12,911 nucleotides of DNA from an uncultured Chlamydiaceae bacterium (GCA_945957185.1 CAMFKA010000034.1:1-12911), one strand, 5' to 3'. Positions 1-7,331 are shown, numbered from the stretch's first letter. Made by a program: numbers and translations. The notes: generated by a model not told the origin, from the letters alone.

Positions 1-493
1 AGCAAAGACCTTCTCCAAGGAATAACACTCTCGTTAAAAGCTCTCTTTCAGCAAAATTTTTGCTTTTTAAACGTTCTGTTGTTTTTTTATAAAATCCTGA
101 GAATCCAAGTTCAAAAGGTTGATATCTTGTTTTTGTTGCATCATCGAATTCACCATCGGATTCATTTTTGACAGGGTTTGATGTCACAGCTTGCAGAAAA
201 ATCCAATGCAATTTCCCAAGCGCGTTATAAGCCTCTGACACTTCGTATAATTTAGCTCTATCGTTAATTTTAGCGGAGCAACCGAGTGTGAGAAGTGCAG
301 CCGTGTTAGCGCAAACAGAAAAAATGGTATGCATCACATCTTTGAAGGTGAGAGTAACCAATCCCACAGCAAGATCTTTATAAGAGGGAGGAGTATCCTC
401 ATCCATAACTCTTGCTTCTAGCGCATTATTCCATGTGCCAATGTCATCTAATTTATTTGTTATTGGTTGCGTAAAAGAATTAATTATATTCAT
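1..493 (-). CDS. Hypothetical protein, 3' part cut by the left edge
   Basis: An open frame on the minus strand starts at ATG 493-491 and stays open for 164 codons to the window edge, so the C-terminus is missing. An AAGGTG ribosome-binding site lies at 503-498, 4 nt before the start codon, and a sigma70-like promoter lies just upstream, which supports this start. The visible part is mostly polar and predicted alpha-helical. It has one moderately hydrophobic patch at about residues 54-72, including Cys61 and Cys72, and an acidic/Asn-rich stretch near 105-120. I see no signal peptide, no convincing membrane helix pair and no catalytic motif, and I do not recognise the family. The base composition is more AT-rich than the ytg operon. 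It follows secDF in the same orientation but is separated from it by a strong terminator and has its own promoter, so it is probably a separate unit. A lineage-specific chlamydial protein is a guess. Confidence 0.75.
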   Translation of the reverse strand, partial: MNIINSFTQPITNKLDDIGTWNNALEARVMDEDTPPSYKDLAVGLVTLTFKDVMHTIFSVCANTAALLTLGCSAKINDRAKLYEVSEAYNALGKLHWIFLQAVTSNPVKNESDGEFDDATKTRYQPFELGFSGFYKKTTERLKSKNFAERELLTRVLFLGEGLC

Positions 494-515
494 ATTTCAC
501 CTTGGTTAAAAACAA

Positions 516-545
516 ATTGTACCATAAAGTGAAATATTAATTCAA
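516..545 (-). promoter_or_regulatory. Candidate sigma70-type promoter for the left-edge gene
   Basis: On the minus strand TTGAAT (545-540) and TACAAT (521-516) are separated by 18 bp. They lie 23 nt upstream of the ATG at 493 and just before the ribosome-binding site. Both hexamers are close to consensus. The -35 box directly abuts the repeat element at 547-656. This is a sequence call only. Confidence 0.5.
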
Positions 546-546
546 C

Positions 547-656
547 AAAAAAGACAATAAAGACATTAAGGACGCCAAGAAGGTAAAAAATTAATATATA
601 AAATTTTAAATTTTTGGTGTCTTTAAGGTCCTTATTGTCTTTATTGTCCTTTTTTT
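547..656. repeat. Inverted element built from 9-bp tandem repeats (GACAATAAR type)
   Basis: The left arm holds three consecutive 9-mers that begin with GAC: 553-561, 562-570 and 571-579. The right arm holds four copies in inverse orientation: 648-640, 639-631, 630-622 and 621-613. The arms 553-573 and 628-648 pair over 21 positions with one mismatch (T566 against T635), flanked by an A run at 547-552 and a T run at 650-656. The central 30 nt or so are pure A/T apart from a few bases. No protein is encoded. The element lies between the secDF terminator and the promoter of the left-edge gene. It is too short and has no spacers for a CRISPR array; it looks like an intergenic mobile or expanding repeat. 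Confidence 0.75.
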
Positions 657-665
657 GTGATGACC

Positions 666-698
666 AAAAAAAAACCCCACGTTTGCACGTGGGGTTTT
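666..698 (-). terminator. Rho-independent terminator of secDF
   Basis: A perfect 12-bp stem is formed by 687-698 and 671-682 (core ACGTGGGG/CCCCACGT) with a 4-nt loop at 683-686. Read on the minus strand it ends in an uninterrupted T run (674-666). It begins 11 nt after the secDF stop codon at 711-709, so it is the secDF terminator. Confidence 0.93.
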
Positions 699-708
699 AA
701 GCAAGCTA

Positions 709-3700
709 TTACGCTCTCTTGGAATTGAGCTCATCTTCTTGAGCTATTTCCCGATTGTGGAAATAGAGAAGAACAGGAGCTACAATAAAGAGGGAGGAGA
801 GAGTTCCTACGAACACCCCAATCGTCATGACAAGGGAGAAGTCGAAGATCGATTTTCCACCGAGGATCACCAGTGCAAGCAATACGAGCACTGTTGTTCC
901 GGATGTCATCACGGTACGGCTTAAGGTGACGTTCATGGCATGGTTGACCACTTCTGCGAAGCTGAGCTTTCTCAACACGCGAGCATCTTCACGCACTCTA
1001 TCAAAGATGATAATCGTGTCGTTTAAGGAGTACCCGATGATAGTCATCAACGCACCGACCACTTGAAGGTCGATCTGTACCGGTAACCCGATCCAGTGAA
1101 GGAATGCCAGCAGTCCCAACGTGATCAACACGTCGTGAGCAAGACCGATCACCGCTGCAATCGCGTATTTAAACTCGAAGCGGAAGGTGATGTAGATCAA
1201 GATGCTCAACAATGCCAAGCTCAGACCCAAAATTGCGTTGTTGCGCATTGTATCGGAGAATTGACCACTGATGACCGTCCAGTTTTTGTCGAGATCAGCC
1301 AAATCGCTCTCTTGGATTTTTAATCCTTTTGCTTCTAAGGCAGTGACCAACCAGGAGATTTTTGGGTTTGCTTGGTAAGGCAAGAGCAACTTCTCGTCCG
1401 GTAGAGTGTCCGGCAAACCGAAGAATGGATGTCCTTTCTCTTCCATTCCTGTACTGAGTTGAATTCTCAGTTGGTTAGGTTTGCTGAGCTCACGAATTTG
1501 GAAGTCGTTCGCAGTTGCGCCTGCAGCTTGCAAAGCTTCGCTTGCTTTCAAGCGGTAGTTTTGATCAGCTCCAACAGATTCTTCCAAATTGACCACTAGA
1601 GAGTAACCTCCGGTGAAATCCATTCCAAACATCGACTTATACTGCGCGGCAAAGAGTCCGAGACCGAAGATGATCACTCCGAGAGAGATCAAAATCGCCT
1701 TGCGGGCTTGCGCTAGGAAGTTGAAGTTGGTTTGTTCGAAGAATTGCGCCATTTCCAACACCTTGTTGTTGGGGTTTTGTACCCAACCGGCGAAGAAGTA
1801 GCGTGTCAAGAACAGCGCGGTAAACATAGAGGATGCAATCCCGATGATCAAGGTGACAGCGAACCCTTTAATTGGTCCCGAGTCGAATTGGATCAAGATT
1901 AACGCTGCGATGATCGTTGTGATGTTGGAGTCGACAATCGCGCTGAAAGCCTTGCGGTAGCCCGCTTGGATTGCAGAGGCAATTCTTCCCGACAATTTGA
2001 ACTCTTCTCGAATTCTTTCGAATACCAACACGTTGGCGTCAACAGCCATCCCGATTGTCAAGACAATCCCTGCAATACCCGGTAGCGTTAAAGCAGCGTC
2101 CATATTTTGCAGCACACCCCACATGATAAGGATGTTGAGCAAGACAGCGCACGATGCAACCAAACCGGCAAATTTATAGTATCCGACCATTGCCACAACG
2201 ACTAAAGTGAGAGCGACGAGCGAAGCGATGATCCCGCTAGAACGCTCTTCTGTTCCCAATTCAGGGCTGACATTTTGTTCGGATAAAATTTTTGGAGTAA
2301 AGCTCAACGATCCCGCGTTCAGGTCGGTGACCAGCTCGTTCACTTCTCTTTGTGTAAAGCGTCCGCTAATGCTTCCGCCGTCACGGAGAGCTCCTCTTAG
2401 AGCAGGGCTGCTGATGATGGAACCGTTTAAGATCACGGCCATTCTCCAACCATTTCCTCTCGAGTACGTCTCTTTCGGTGTTCCTGCAATGCGGTCTTCA
2501 GAGAACTGAGAAGTCCAAGCGTATAGGTCGTCGCGTGGATTGCCGCTGCGTCCGCCTTCATAAGAACGTCTGACACTAAAGGTAAGGATGTTTCCATCTT
2601 TAGAGTCTACTCCGGCATGAATGCTTTCTAAGCTAGACCCTTCTAAAGCGTAGTTATGGAATACGAAAAGAAGAGGGTGCGAAGCGTTGTGCCACTCTCT
2701 ATAGTCGTTTCCTCTCAACACTCCCACTGTGGACAGGGTGTCATCGAAGTTTGTGGAAATACTGCGGTTGCGTGGATCAGCGAGGCGCAGCCCTTTATCG
2801 TACAGCAGCTGTGCTGTCTCCGAGCGTGGTCGTTCGCTTTGTCCATTGACAACTTTTCCGCCAAGATGTTCCCAGGCAATTTCGTTGATGCTTTCTGCGT
2901 CTTTTCTGTTGGTGACAACAGCTTCATTCCACACTTCCTGAAGGAATTGGTTAACAGCGCTAGCCAATTCTGGATTCTGGGAACCGAATTTCTCGTTGAC
3001 GACATTGAATGTCATCGAAGAAGCTTTGAGAAGCTCTGCAGCTGACAATTCTTGCGATCCCGGAAAGTCGAGAACGATGTTATTGTTTTCGATGCGGATA
3101 GTTCTTTCCGCAACGCCCATGTTGTTAACCCGTTTGTAGAGCTCGTTCACAGCTTGTGTGAGGTCAGTCGGATTGGTAACAGGGCGGTTATTTTGGTCGC
3201 GCAGACCAATGCGGACAGTCTTTCCTCCGGACAAGTCCAAGCCCCACTTCAGAACTTTACGGTCGTCGCCGGCAAAATATTTCTTAAAGCTGAGTTTGAA
3301 GTTTTCCCAGAAAGCATTTTTCGTTGGAGCGGGGATCGTGTAACGCTTAAGGGCGCTTTGATCCACTTGTGAAGAGTCGTACTCCTCTCTCCATTTCACT
3401 AACTCTTCTTGGATTCTGTCGTCGATTTTGTTGCGAGCCAGAATACGTTGCTCCACGTTTGTGAAGTCAAGAACAGCAAAGCGATTGCTTCCTTTTACTT
3501 GGAAGTCTTCTCTTGTCGCTTTCAGTAAGGGGCTGTAGTAGTCATCCAACTCAAAGATGTAATCTTTGGCGAAGGCTTCAGGAGCTCCATAAGAGGTGCC
3601 TGTGTAGCCGATGAAGCCGTTTTGAGTCAAATACTGCGCCAACGATTGCACATCGCGGCTTAGCGCTTGTGTTTCAGGAGACTGCTCGCCTGATTTCCCT

Positions 3701-5172
3701 CTTTGAATGATTGTGTCCATTCCTTTCGCGATGATATAGACCGAGCCGTTGCGGAAACCAGGGATTGGCTCCCCTTTTTCTGCTGCCGGTGCATAAATCA
3801 CCAACCCCAATTTTTGGCTTTCCGGAGTCTCTTTCAAGTACTCTTCATAGCCGCGAACGGGGTAGTTTTCTCGCGCAAGATCAGGATGCTTAGGAATCCA
3901 GCGTTGTGGAATCTCCGACAAAATTTGAGTCGTTTGCTTTTGTGCAAGCGCTCCAAGATCCAAAGCGAGGAAGCTGTGTGCGTTTTCAAGAGTGTTGAGA
4001 ACGACAGCAAAGGAAAGCTGTTCCGGAACAAGAGTTTCGTCTGCTGTTCTAGAAGCTTGAGCAATTTCGTTAATCAGATATTGGTTCAGCTTGTCGGCAA
4101 CTTCATTCTTTCCTTCCGCTTCGCGGATAGCAGCAACGTCAGAGAAGAGCTTAAGATCGAGTTTGTCGAGCCCCCACTGGATGGTTACAGCTTGAACGAA
4201 AGGATTTGTACCTTTCAAATCAATGGACTGTTGAGAGTTGTTGCTGACATTTTTTGTGTCTTTCAATTGACTGAGAATCTCTTCTCGGCTTAATTGTGGA
4301 CGAGCGATTTCAAAGCTGGTACGGTTCTTTTGAATGATCGTTAAAGCATTTTCCAGCGCTTTCTTATCGCTCTCTACAGTAGAACGCTTTTTCAATGCTT
4401 CTGCGCCGCTTATGAATTTCAGCAATGCAGCTTTCGATTCCGAAGCGGAATTCTGAGCAAAAGTGCTGTAAAGACGGTTAGCAAGCTCGCCGGTTTTTCC
4501 GAAAGTCTTATCGATTTCGTTTAACTGTTTTGCTAAGGCTAAAACTAGTTCGTCAGTTTCTGCTGTATCGGTTCCTTTGGCAATAGCGTTCAGTCGCTGA
4601 GATTGTTGAGATGGTGCAGAAAACGCCAAAGCGAGGTGTGCTGCGCGATCTTCGACAAGTTGACGATAAAATGGAGTGATTTCTCCGTTTTCGCTCGCGC
4701 GCTCGGTAAAAACAAACAACTTTTCCTTGTCGCTGTCAGTCACGCGAGTTCCGATTCCTCTCAATACGACAACGGAGTTGGGGCTGTCTTCGTCTGTTCT
4801 CGGCAGCAATTTAAGCTGAGAAGGAACAAATGTGATAAGCGATCCCGCTTCCGGAAGAAATCTGCTAAAAAGAGCCGCTTCTTTCGCCGTTTTGTAAGTG
4901 AGACGAATGAGTCGAGGGTCGTTTTGATCGACTTCGATTTTCTCTGCTTGAATATGCAGTAGCTTGTTAAAAGACTGTAGCCAGCTGACTGAGTCTTCTT
5001 CAAGTGCGTTAACCCGTGCCGCAATCTCATCACGTACATCTACTACTTGAGTAGAGGTGATGGGATTTTTCAGGGGTTTAGTGTAGTAAAAAATCGTCGG
5101 CAATATATTGTAAATTGTCAAGGCGATTACGGCGATGATCAGGTATAGTTGCCAGGGTTTTTGTTTATCCAT
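709..5172 (-). CDS. secDF: Protein translocase subunits SecD and SecF, fused (SecDF)
   Basis: SecDF is the inner-membrane accessory of the SecYEG translocon and uses the proton gradient to pull exported proteins across. Both halves are in one 1487-residue chain. SecD half: first membrane helix at about 8-29; the GLDLSGG motif only at 644-650; DFPG at 702-705; the end of the periplasmic head at about 912-960; then membrane helices from about 980 to 1126, including LTLPGIAG near 1028 and VDANVLVFERIREE at 1044-1057 with the conserved Asp1045. SecF half: first helix at about 1158-1176, FGMDFTGG at 1182-1189, and GYSLNDTIIIFDRVRED at 1380-1396 with Asp1385. In ordinary SecD the GLDLxGG motif follows the first helix closely; here about 610 residues intervene, which explains the size. 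That insert (about 31-640) is predicted periplasmic and I do not recognise a domain in it. Chlamydia has a similar long SecDF. The start is ATG with AAGGA at 5187-5183, 10 nt upstream. Confidence 0.97.
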   Translation of the reverse strand: MDKQKPWQLYLIIAVIALTIYNILPTIFYYTKPLKNPITSTQVVDVRDEIAARVNALEEDSVSWLQSFNKLLHIQAEKIEVDQNDPRLIRLTYKTAKEAALFSRFLPEAGSLITFVPSQLKLLPRTDEDSPNSVVVLRGIGTRVTDSDKEKLFVFTERASENGEITPFYRQLVEDRAAHLALAFSAPSQQSQRLNAIAKGTDTAETDELVLALAKQLNEIDKTFGKTGELANRLYSTFAQNSASESKAALLKFISGAEALKKRSTVESDKKALENALTIIQKNRTSFEIARPQLSREEILSQLKDTKNVSNNSQQSIDLKGTNPFVQAVTIQWGLDKLDLKLFSDVAAIREAEGKNEVADKLNQYLINEIAQASRTADETLVPEQLSFAVVLNTLENAHSFLALDLGALAQKQTTQILSEIPQRWIPKHPDLARENYPVRGYEEYLKETPESQKLGLVIYAPAAEKGEPIPGFRNGSVYIIAKGMDTIIQRGKSGEQSPETQALSRDVQSLAQYLTQNGFIGYTGTSYGAPEAFAKDYIFELDDYYSPLLKATREDFQVKGSNRFAVLDFTNVEQRILARNKIDDRIQEELVKWREEYDSSQVDQSALKRYTIPAPTKNAFWENFKLSFKKYFAGDDRKVLKWGLDLSGGKTVRIGLRDQNNRPVTNPTDLTQAVNELYKRVNNMGVAERTIRIENNNIVLDFPGSQELSAAELLKASSMTFNVVNEKFGSQNPELASAVNQFLQEVWNEAVVTNRKDAESINEIAWEHLGGKVVNGQSERPRSETAQLLYDKGLRLADPRNRSISTNFDDTLSTVGVLRGNDYREWHNASHPLLFVFHNYALEGSSLESIHAGVDSKDGNILTFSVRRSYEGGRSGNPRDDLYAWTSQFSEDRIAGTPKETYSRGNGWRMAVILNGSIISSPALRGALRDGGSISGRFTQREVNELVTDLNAGSLSFTPKILSEQNVSPELGTEERSSGIIASLVALTLVVVAMVGYYKFAGLVASCAVLLNILIMWGVLQNMDAALTLPGIAGIVLTIGMAVDANVLVFERIREEFKLSGRIASAIQAGYRKAFSAIVDSNITTIIAALILIQFDSGPIKGFAVTLIIGIASSMFTALFLTRYFFAGWVQNPNNKVLEMAQFFEQTNFNFLAQARKAILISLGVIIFGLGLFAAQYKSMFGMDFTGGYSLVVNLEESVGADQNYRLKASEALQAAGATANDFQIRELSKPNQLRIQLSTGMEEKGHPFFGLPDTLPDEKLLLPYQANPKISWLVTALEAKGLKIQESDLADLDKNWTVISGQFSDTMRNNAILGLSLALLSILIYITFRFEFKYAIAAVIGLAHDVLITLGLLAFLHWIGLPVQIDLQVVGALMTIIGYSLNDTIIIFDRVREDARVLRKLSFAEVVNHAMNVTLSRTVMTSGTTVLVLLALVILGGKSIFDFSLVMTIGVFVGTLSSLFIVAPVLLYFHNREIAQEDELNSKRA

Positions 5173-5326
5173 GGGAACAGCGTCCTTTTTTCGAGGCAGT
5201 GAAAATAAACACTTAGATTATCAGAATTCGCCAAAAGAAAAAAGTTTTCTTTTTCCTTTTTCCTCTTCGATGGCGAAATCGCACTGTCAAATGTTTTTTA
5301 GAAGGGTATACCGAAAATACAAAATA

Positions 5327-5366
5327 AAATCCCCACCCGCAACTTAGAAGTCGCAAGCGGGGATTT
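5327..5366 (-). terminator. Probable terminator of the small basic-protein gene
   Basis: Arms 5348-5366 and 5327-5345 pair over 19 positions with a few internal mismatches; the outer 8 pairs (AAATCCCC/GGGGATTT) are perfect. On the minus strand the hairpin is followed by a T-rich tail (about 5330-5310). It begins 20 nt after the stop codon of the gene ending at 5387. It separates that gene from secDF, which has no strong promoter I can point to, so some read-through into secDF is possible. Confidence 0.7.
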
Positions 5367-5386
5367 ATCAGACGAACAAGCGTTAA

Positions 5387-5878
5387 TTAAACGGTGATAG
5401 CAACAGTTGCAGGTGCTTGGATAGCGTCGCAGTAGGAGCTCCACAAGTCTTGGTCGGTTTTGCCATGACGGATCGAAACGATCAGTTCACGCTTAATTGT
5501 CTTCAGGTCTTTTTTAGGTGTCAATTTGCTGACCATGTCTTTGTGGCCATGTTGACGTGCCAATTCCAACATAAGAGCGATGTCGTTCTTTGTGAAAAGG
5601 AACTGGTCGCGACGCTTGCGGGAACCGCGTGCAGCGCGTTGTTTTGGAGGAACGGAAACAGGCTTTTGAGTGTTGAGGATGTGCTTCTCAATCGTCGAGA
5701 TCAGAGCTTCAGGTTGTTCAGTTTTCATTTTTCTCATAGTGAAGTGGTGGATATAACCGCCGGTGCTCGATGGAAGGTAACGGCAAATATCATTTTCTTT
5801 ACCGCAGTTTAGCTTTTTAACAGCTGCAGCAATTGTTTGTTCAACCTTTTGGCTGATTTTGTCAGATGGTTGTGTCAT
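5387..5878 (-). CDS. Small, highly basic protein, possible nucleic-acid-binding regulator
   Basis: This 163-residue protein has no motif I can assign with confidence. I count 29 Lys/Arg against 16 Asp/Glu, so it is strongly basic. It reads as an N-terminal helical part (about 1-70, with Cys25 and Cys32 and a GYIHHFTMRKMK stretch at 41-52), a basic hinge PPKQRAARGSRKRRD at 77-91, and a C-terminal helical part (about 95-150) ending near LWSSYCDAI. There is no signal peptide or membrane helix. The start is ATG with AGGAA at 5888-5884, 5 nt upstream. The gene has its own dyad-rich leader and its own terminator. In Chlamydia, from memory, secDF lies close to recJ and to euo, the early-phase transcriptional repressor. 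The position, size and charge would suit a regulator of that sort, but I do not see a MerR/excisionase helix-turn-helix, so I do not name it. Confidence 0.85.
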   Translation of the reverse strand: MTQPSDKISQKVEQTIAAAVKKLNCGKENDICRYLPSSTGGYIHHFTMRKMKTEQPEALISTIEKHILNTQKPVSVPPKQRAARGSRKRRDQFLFTKNDIALMLELARQHGHKDMVSKLTPKKDLKTIKRELIVSIRHGKTDQDLWSSYCDAIQAPATVAITV

Positions 5879-5916
5879 GGTTTTTCCTATTTGTTGTTTT
5901 TTTTATGAAATCGTTC

Positions 5917-5939
5917 GCGCGAACACTCGCTTTTCGCGC
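5917..5939. promoter_or_regulatory. Inverted repeat GCGCGAA-N9-TTCGCGC, candidate operator
   Basis: The perfect 7-bp arms at 5917-5923 and 5933-5939 are 9 nt apart. They lie in the leader of the minus-strand gene, 39-61 nt before its ATG. The GC-rich arms stand out in AT-rich surroundings. It could be a protein-binding dyad or an RNA hairpin in the leader; it has no T run and so does not look like a terminator. Confidence 0.45.
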
Positions 5940-5968
5940 TAGACCGATCCATTTCTATAGACCGGTCG
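5940..5968. repeat. Direct repeat TAGACCG(A/G)TC, 18-bp period
   Basis: TAGACCGATC at 5940-5949 and TAGACCGGTC at 5958-5967 are direct copies 18 bp apart with one difference. The second copy contains the 8-bp palindrome GACCGGTC. They sit between the two inverted repeats upstream of the small basic-protein gene and could be paired operator half-sites. Confidence 0.4.
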
Positions 5969-5990
5969 TTTAATTAAAAATGAATTAAAC
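5968..5990. promoter_or_regulatory. Inverted repeat GTTTAATT-N7-AATTAAAC, candidate operator
   Basis: The perfect 8-bp arms at 5968-5975 and 5983-5990 are 7 nt apart. The dyad overlaps the -10 box of the candidate minus-strand promoter (5984-5989), where a bound protein would block transcription. Confidence 0.45.
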
Positions 5991-6013
5991 CATATAGATG
6001 TTTTTTTTTGCAA
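5984..6013 (-). promoter_or_regulatory. Candidate promoter for the small basic-protein gene
   Basis: On the minus strand TTGCAA (6013-6008) and TTTAAT (5989-5984) are 18 bp apart, which would give a leader of roughly 100 nt. Both hexamers deviate from consensus and the region is AT-rich, so chance matches are likely. Confidence 0.3.
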
Positions 6014-6014
6014 C

Positions 6015-6040
6015 AATTTTAATCAATATTGTTGAAAATT
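6015..6040. promoter_or_regulatory. 26-bp imperfect palindrome centred on CAATATTG
   Basis: Eleven of 13 positions pair around the centre 6027/6028, with AATTTT/AAAATT ends and a perfect CAATATTG core. This is the size and AT-rich form of many metalloregulator or other dimer-binding sites. It lies upstream of both divergent transcription units, 129 bp before the mrp -35 box. The role is inferred only. Confidence 0.35.
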
Positions 6041-6168
6041 CTAATCATATAAAAATCAGAGAGTTCTCGCAGATCCCGTGGAACAAAGAAGAATTGCTCG
6101 ATAATACGTATAAAAATGAATTCAGGGGTTGTTTAAGGTTTGCTGCGAAACCAAATGTTTTTTATCTT

Positions 6169-6197
6169 TTGAACTCAATCTCGCTGTCGCGTATCAT
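6169..6197 (+). promoter_or_regulatory. Promoter for the mrp-ytg operon
   Basis: TTGAAC (6169-6174) and TATCAT (6192-6197) are 17 bp apart, both close to the sigma70/sigma66 consensus. They lie 30 nt before the mrp ATG at 6228. The leader carries AAGGA at 6215-6219, 8 nt before the ATG. No other promoter is apparent until the end of ytgD, so it probably serves all five genes. Confidence 0.55.
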
Positions 6198-6227
6198 GAT
6201 TCTCTATATTAAATAAGGAATTTAAAA

Positions 6228-7331
6228 ATGCCCCTTCCCCTATACAAAGAAAATGGTAAAGATAAAATTTTTTCTATACATTCTGTCGTCGCTGTTGCAG
6301 CGGGAAAAGGTGGAGTTGGAAAATCCACAACGACAGTGAATTTGGCAAGAGCCTTGGCGACTCGCGGATTCCGAGTGGGCATTCTTGATGCCGATATTTA
6401 TGGACCTTCACTGCGTCGTATGCTGCCGGAAGATCGCTTGCCTTCTCAAAAAGGGGAGAAAATCGCTCCCGCCCTTTCCCAGGGGATCCAATACATCTCT
6501 ATGGCTTACTTCAGAAAAGAAAACGAAGCATCCGTGATTAGAGCTCCCATTGCAAACGGCGTGATTAACCAGTTTTTAACAGGGATTGAATGGGGTGAAC
6601 TCGATTTTTTACTTATCGATTTTCCACCCGGAACTGGAGATATCCAATTGACACTAGCGCAAAAAGCGTATTTATCCGGTGCTGTTCTCGTGACAACTCC
6701 ACAAGAGATCTCTGTCATGGACGTACGTAAAGCAGCAGCGATGTTTGATCAAGTAAAAGTGCCCATAGCAGGCCTTGTTGAGAATATGAGCTATCTTGAA
6801 GCGGGAGCAGAGAAACTTTATCCCTTTGGAAAAGGGGGCGGGGAGCGTCTGGCAAGGGAGTTAGGGGTTCCGTTGCTGGGACAAGTGCCCATCGATACCG
6901 CTATCAGTTTGTCGGGCGACAACGGAAAGCCTCTGGAAGAGCATTCCAAATCTTGTCGTGTGTTTTCAACAATAGCGGAAAAGCTCATACAGCAGTTGCG
7001 TTTTTTGAAAAATGGCGATGGTGATGTTCGAACAATAAAAGAACTTTCGTTCTCAAATGGAGATGTTCTTGAAATAAAATGGAACAATGGCGTCGCTCGA
7101 TGGAGCGCAGCGTCGCTGCAAGCAAAGTGTCCTTGCGCGAGTTGTGTGGATGAATGGACAGGATTGCGTAGACCATCAGCAAAAAATCCGGGCGAAAATG
7201 CAAAAATTAGTTCTGTAAAACAGATAGGAAGATATGCTATTCAATTAGAATTCCGAGAAGGATGTTCTTCGGGAATATTTGATTTCGACTATTTGGATAC
7301 CATTCCTAAAATGGAAGCGAAAGGTGATTAG
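6228..7331 (+). CDS. mrp: Mrp/ApbC-type P-loop ATPase with C-terminal DUF971 domain
   Basis: Proteins of this family (Mrp, ApbC/NBP35, plant HCF101) carry or transfer iron-sulfur clusters in the cytoplasm. Residues 18-260 form the P-loop ATPase: deviant Walker A GKGGVGKST at 26-34, DADIYGPS at 54-61, and DFPPGTGD at 131-138. Residues about 265-355 form a DUF971 domain with CPCASCVDEWTG at 301-312. The N-terminal DUF59/MIP18 domain of HCF101 and many Mrp proteins is absent. The CPxC pair that normally follows the ENMSY motif and binds the bridging cluster is also absent: after ENMSY (185-189) the chain goes straight to FGKGGGERLA (200-209). The cysteines of the DUF971 domain (301, 303, 306) are therefore the main visible cluster candidates. 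It is the first gene of the operon; its stop TAG directly abuts the ytgA ATG. ParA/MinD functions are unlikely given the DADIYGPS and ENMSY motifs. Confidence 0.93.
   Translation: MPLPLYKENGKDKIFSIHSVVAVAAGKGGVGKSTTTVNLARALATRGFRVGILDADIYGPSLRRMLPEDRLPSQKGEKIAPALSQGIQYISMAYFRKENEASVIRAPIANGVINQFLTGIEWGELDFLLIDFPPGTGDIQLTLAQKAYLSGAVLVTTPQEISVMDVRKAAAMFDQVKVPIAGLVENMSYLEAGAEKLYPFGKGGGERLARELGVPLLGQVPIDTAISLSGDNGKPLEEHSKSCRVFSTIAEKLIQQLRFLKNGDGDVRTIKELSFSNGDVLEIKWNNGVARWSAASLQAKCPCASCVDEWTGLRRPSAKNPGENAKISSVKQIGRYAIQLEFREGCSSGIFDFDYLDTIPKMEAKGD

Larger units (their letters stand above)
5879..6227. other. Divergent intergenic region between the basic-protein gene and mrp
   Basis: These 349 bp contain no gene that I believe. 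They hold, from left to right, the ribosome-binding site of the minus-strand gene, three dyads or repeats at 5917-5990, a candidate minus-strand promoter, an AT-rich palindrome at 6015-6040, a featureless stretch (about 6041-6160), and the plus-strand promoter and ribosome-binding site for mrp. A 72-codon open frame at 5998-6216 is AT-driven, lacks a ribosome-binding site and contains the mrp promoter. Confidence 0.8.

Noticed and set aside
2207..4962. Many open frames of 60-196 codons on the plus strand opposite secDF, the longest at 3703-4293
   Set aside because: They lie antisense to a full-length, well-conserved secDF and have no starts with ribosome-binding sites or family motifs.
5232..5256. 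AAAAGAAAA / TTTTCTTTT hairpin upstream of secDF
   Set aside because: It lies in a low-complexity purine/pyrimidine stretch where such pairing is expected by chance, and the weak A-T stem has no clear role.
5217..5290. Candidate secDF promoter elements on the minus strand: a perfect TTGACA at 5290-5285 and GATAAT at 5222-5217
   Set aside because: TTGACA has only AAGAGG at 17-bp spacing, and GATAAT has only ACTTTT at the -35 position; the two are too far apart to form one promoter.
5998..6216. 72-codon plus-strand open frame in the intergenic region
   Set aside because: AT-rich chance frame with no ribosome-binding site before its ATG; it spans the palindrome at 6015-6040 and the likely mrp promoter, and its product looks random.
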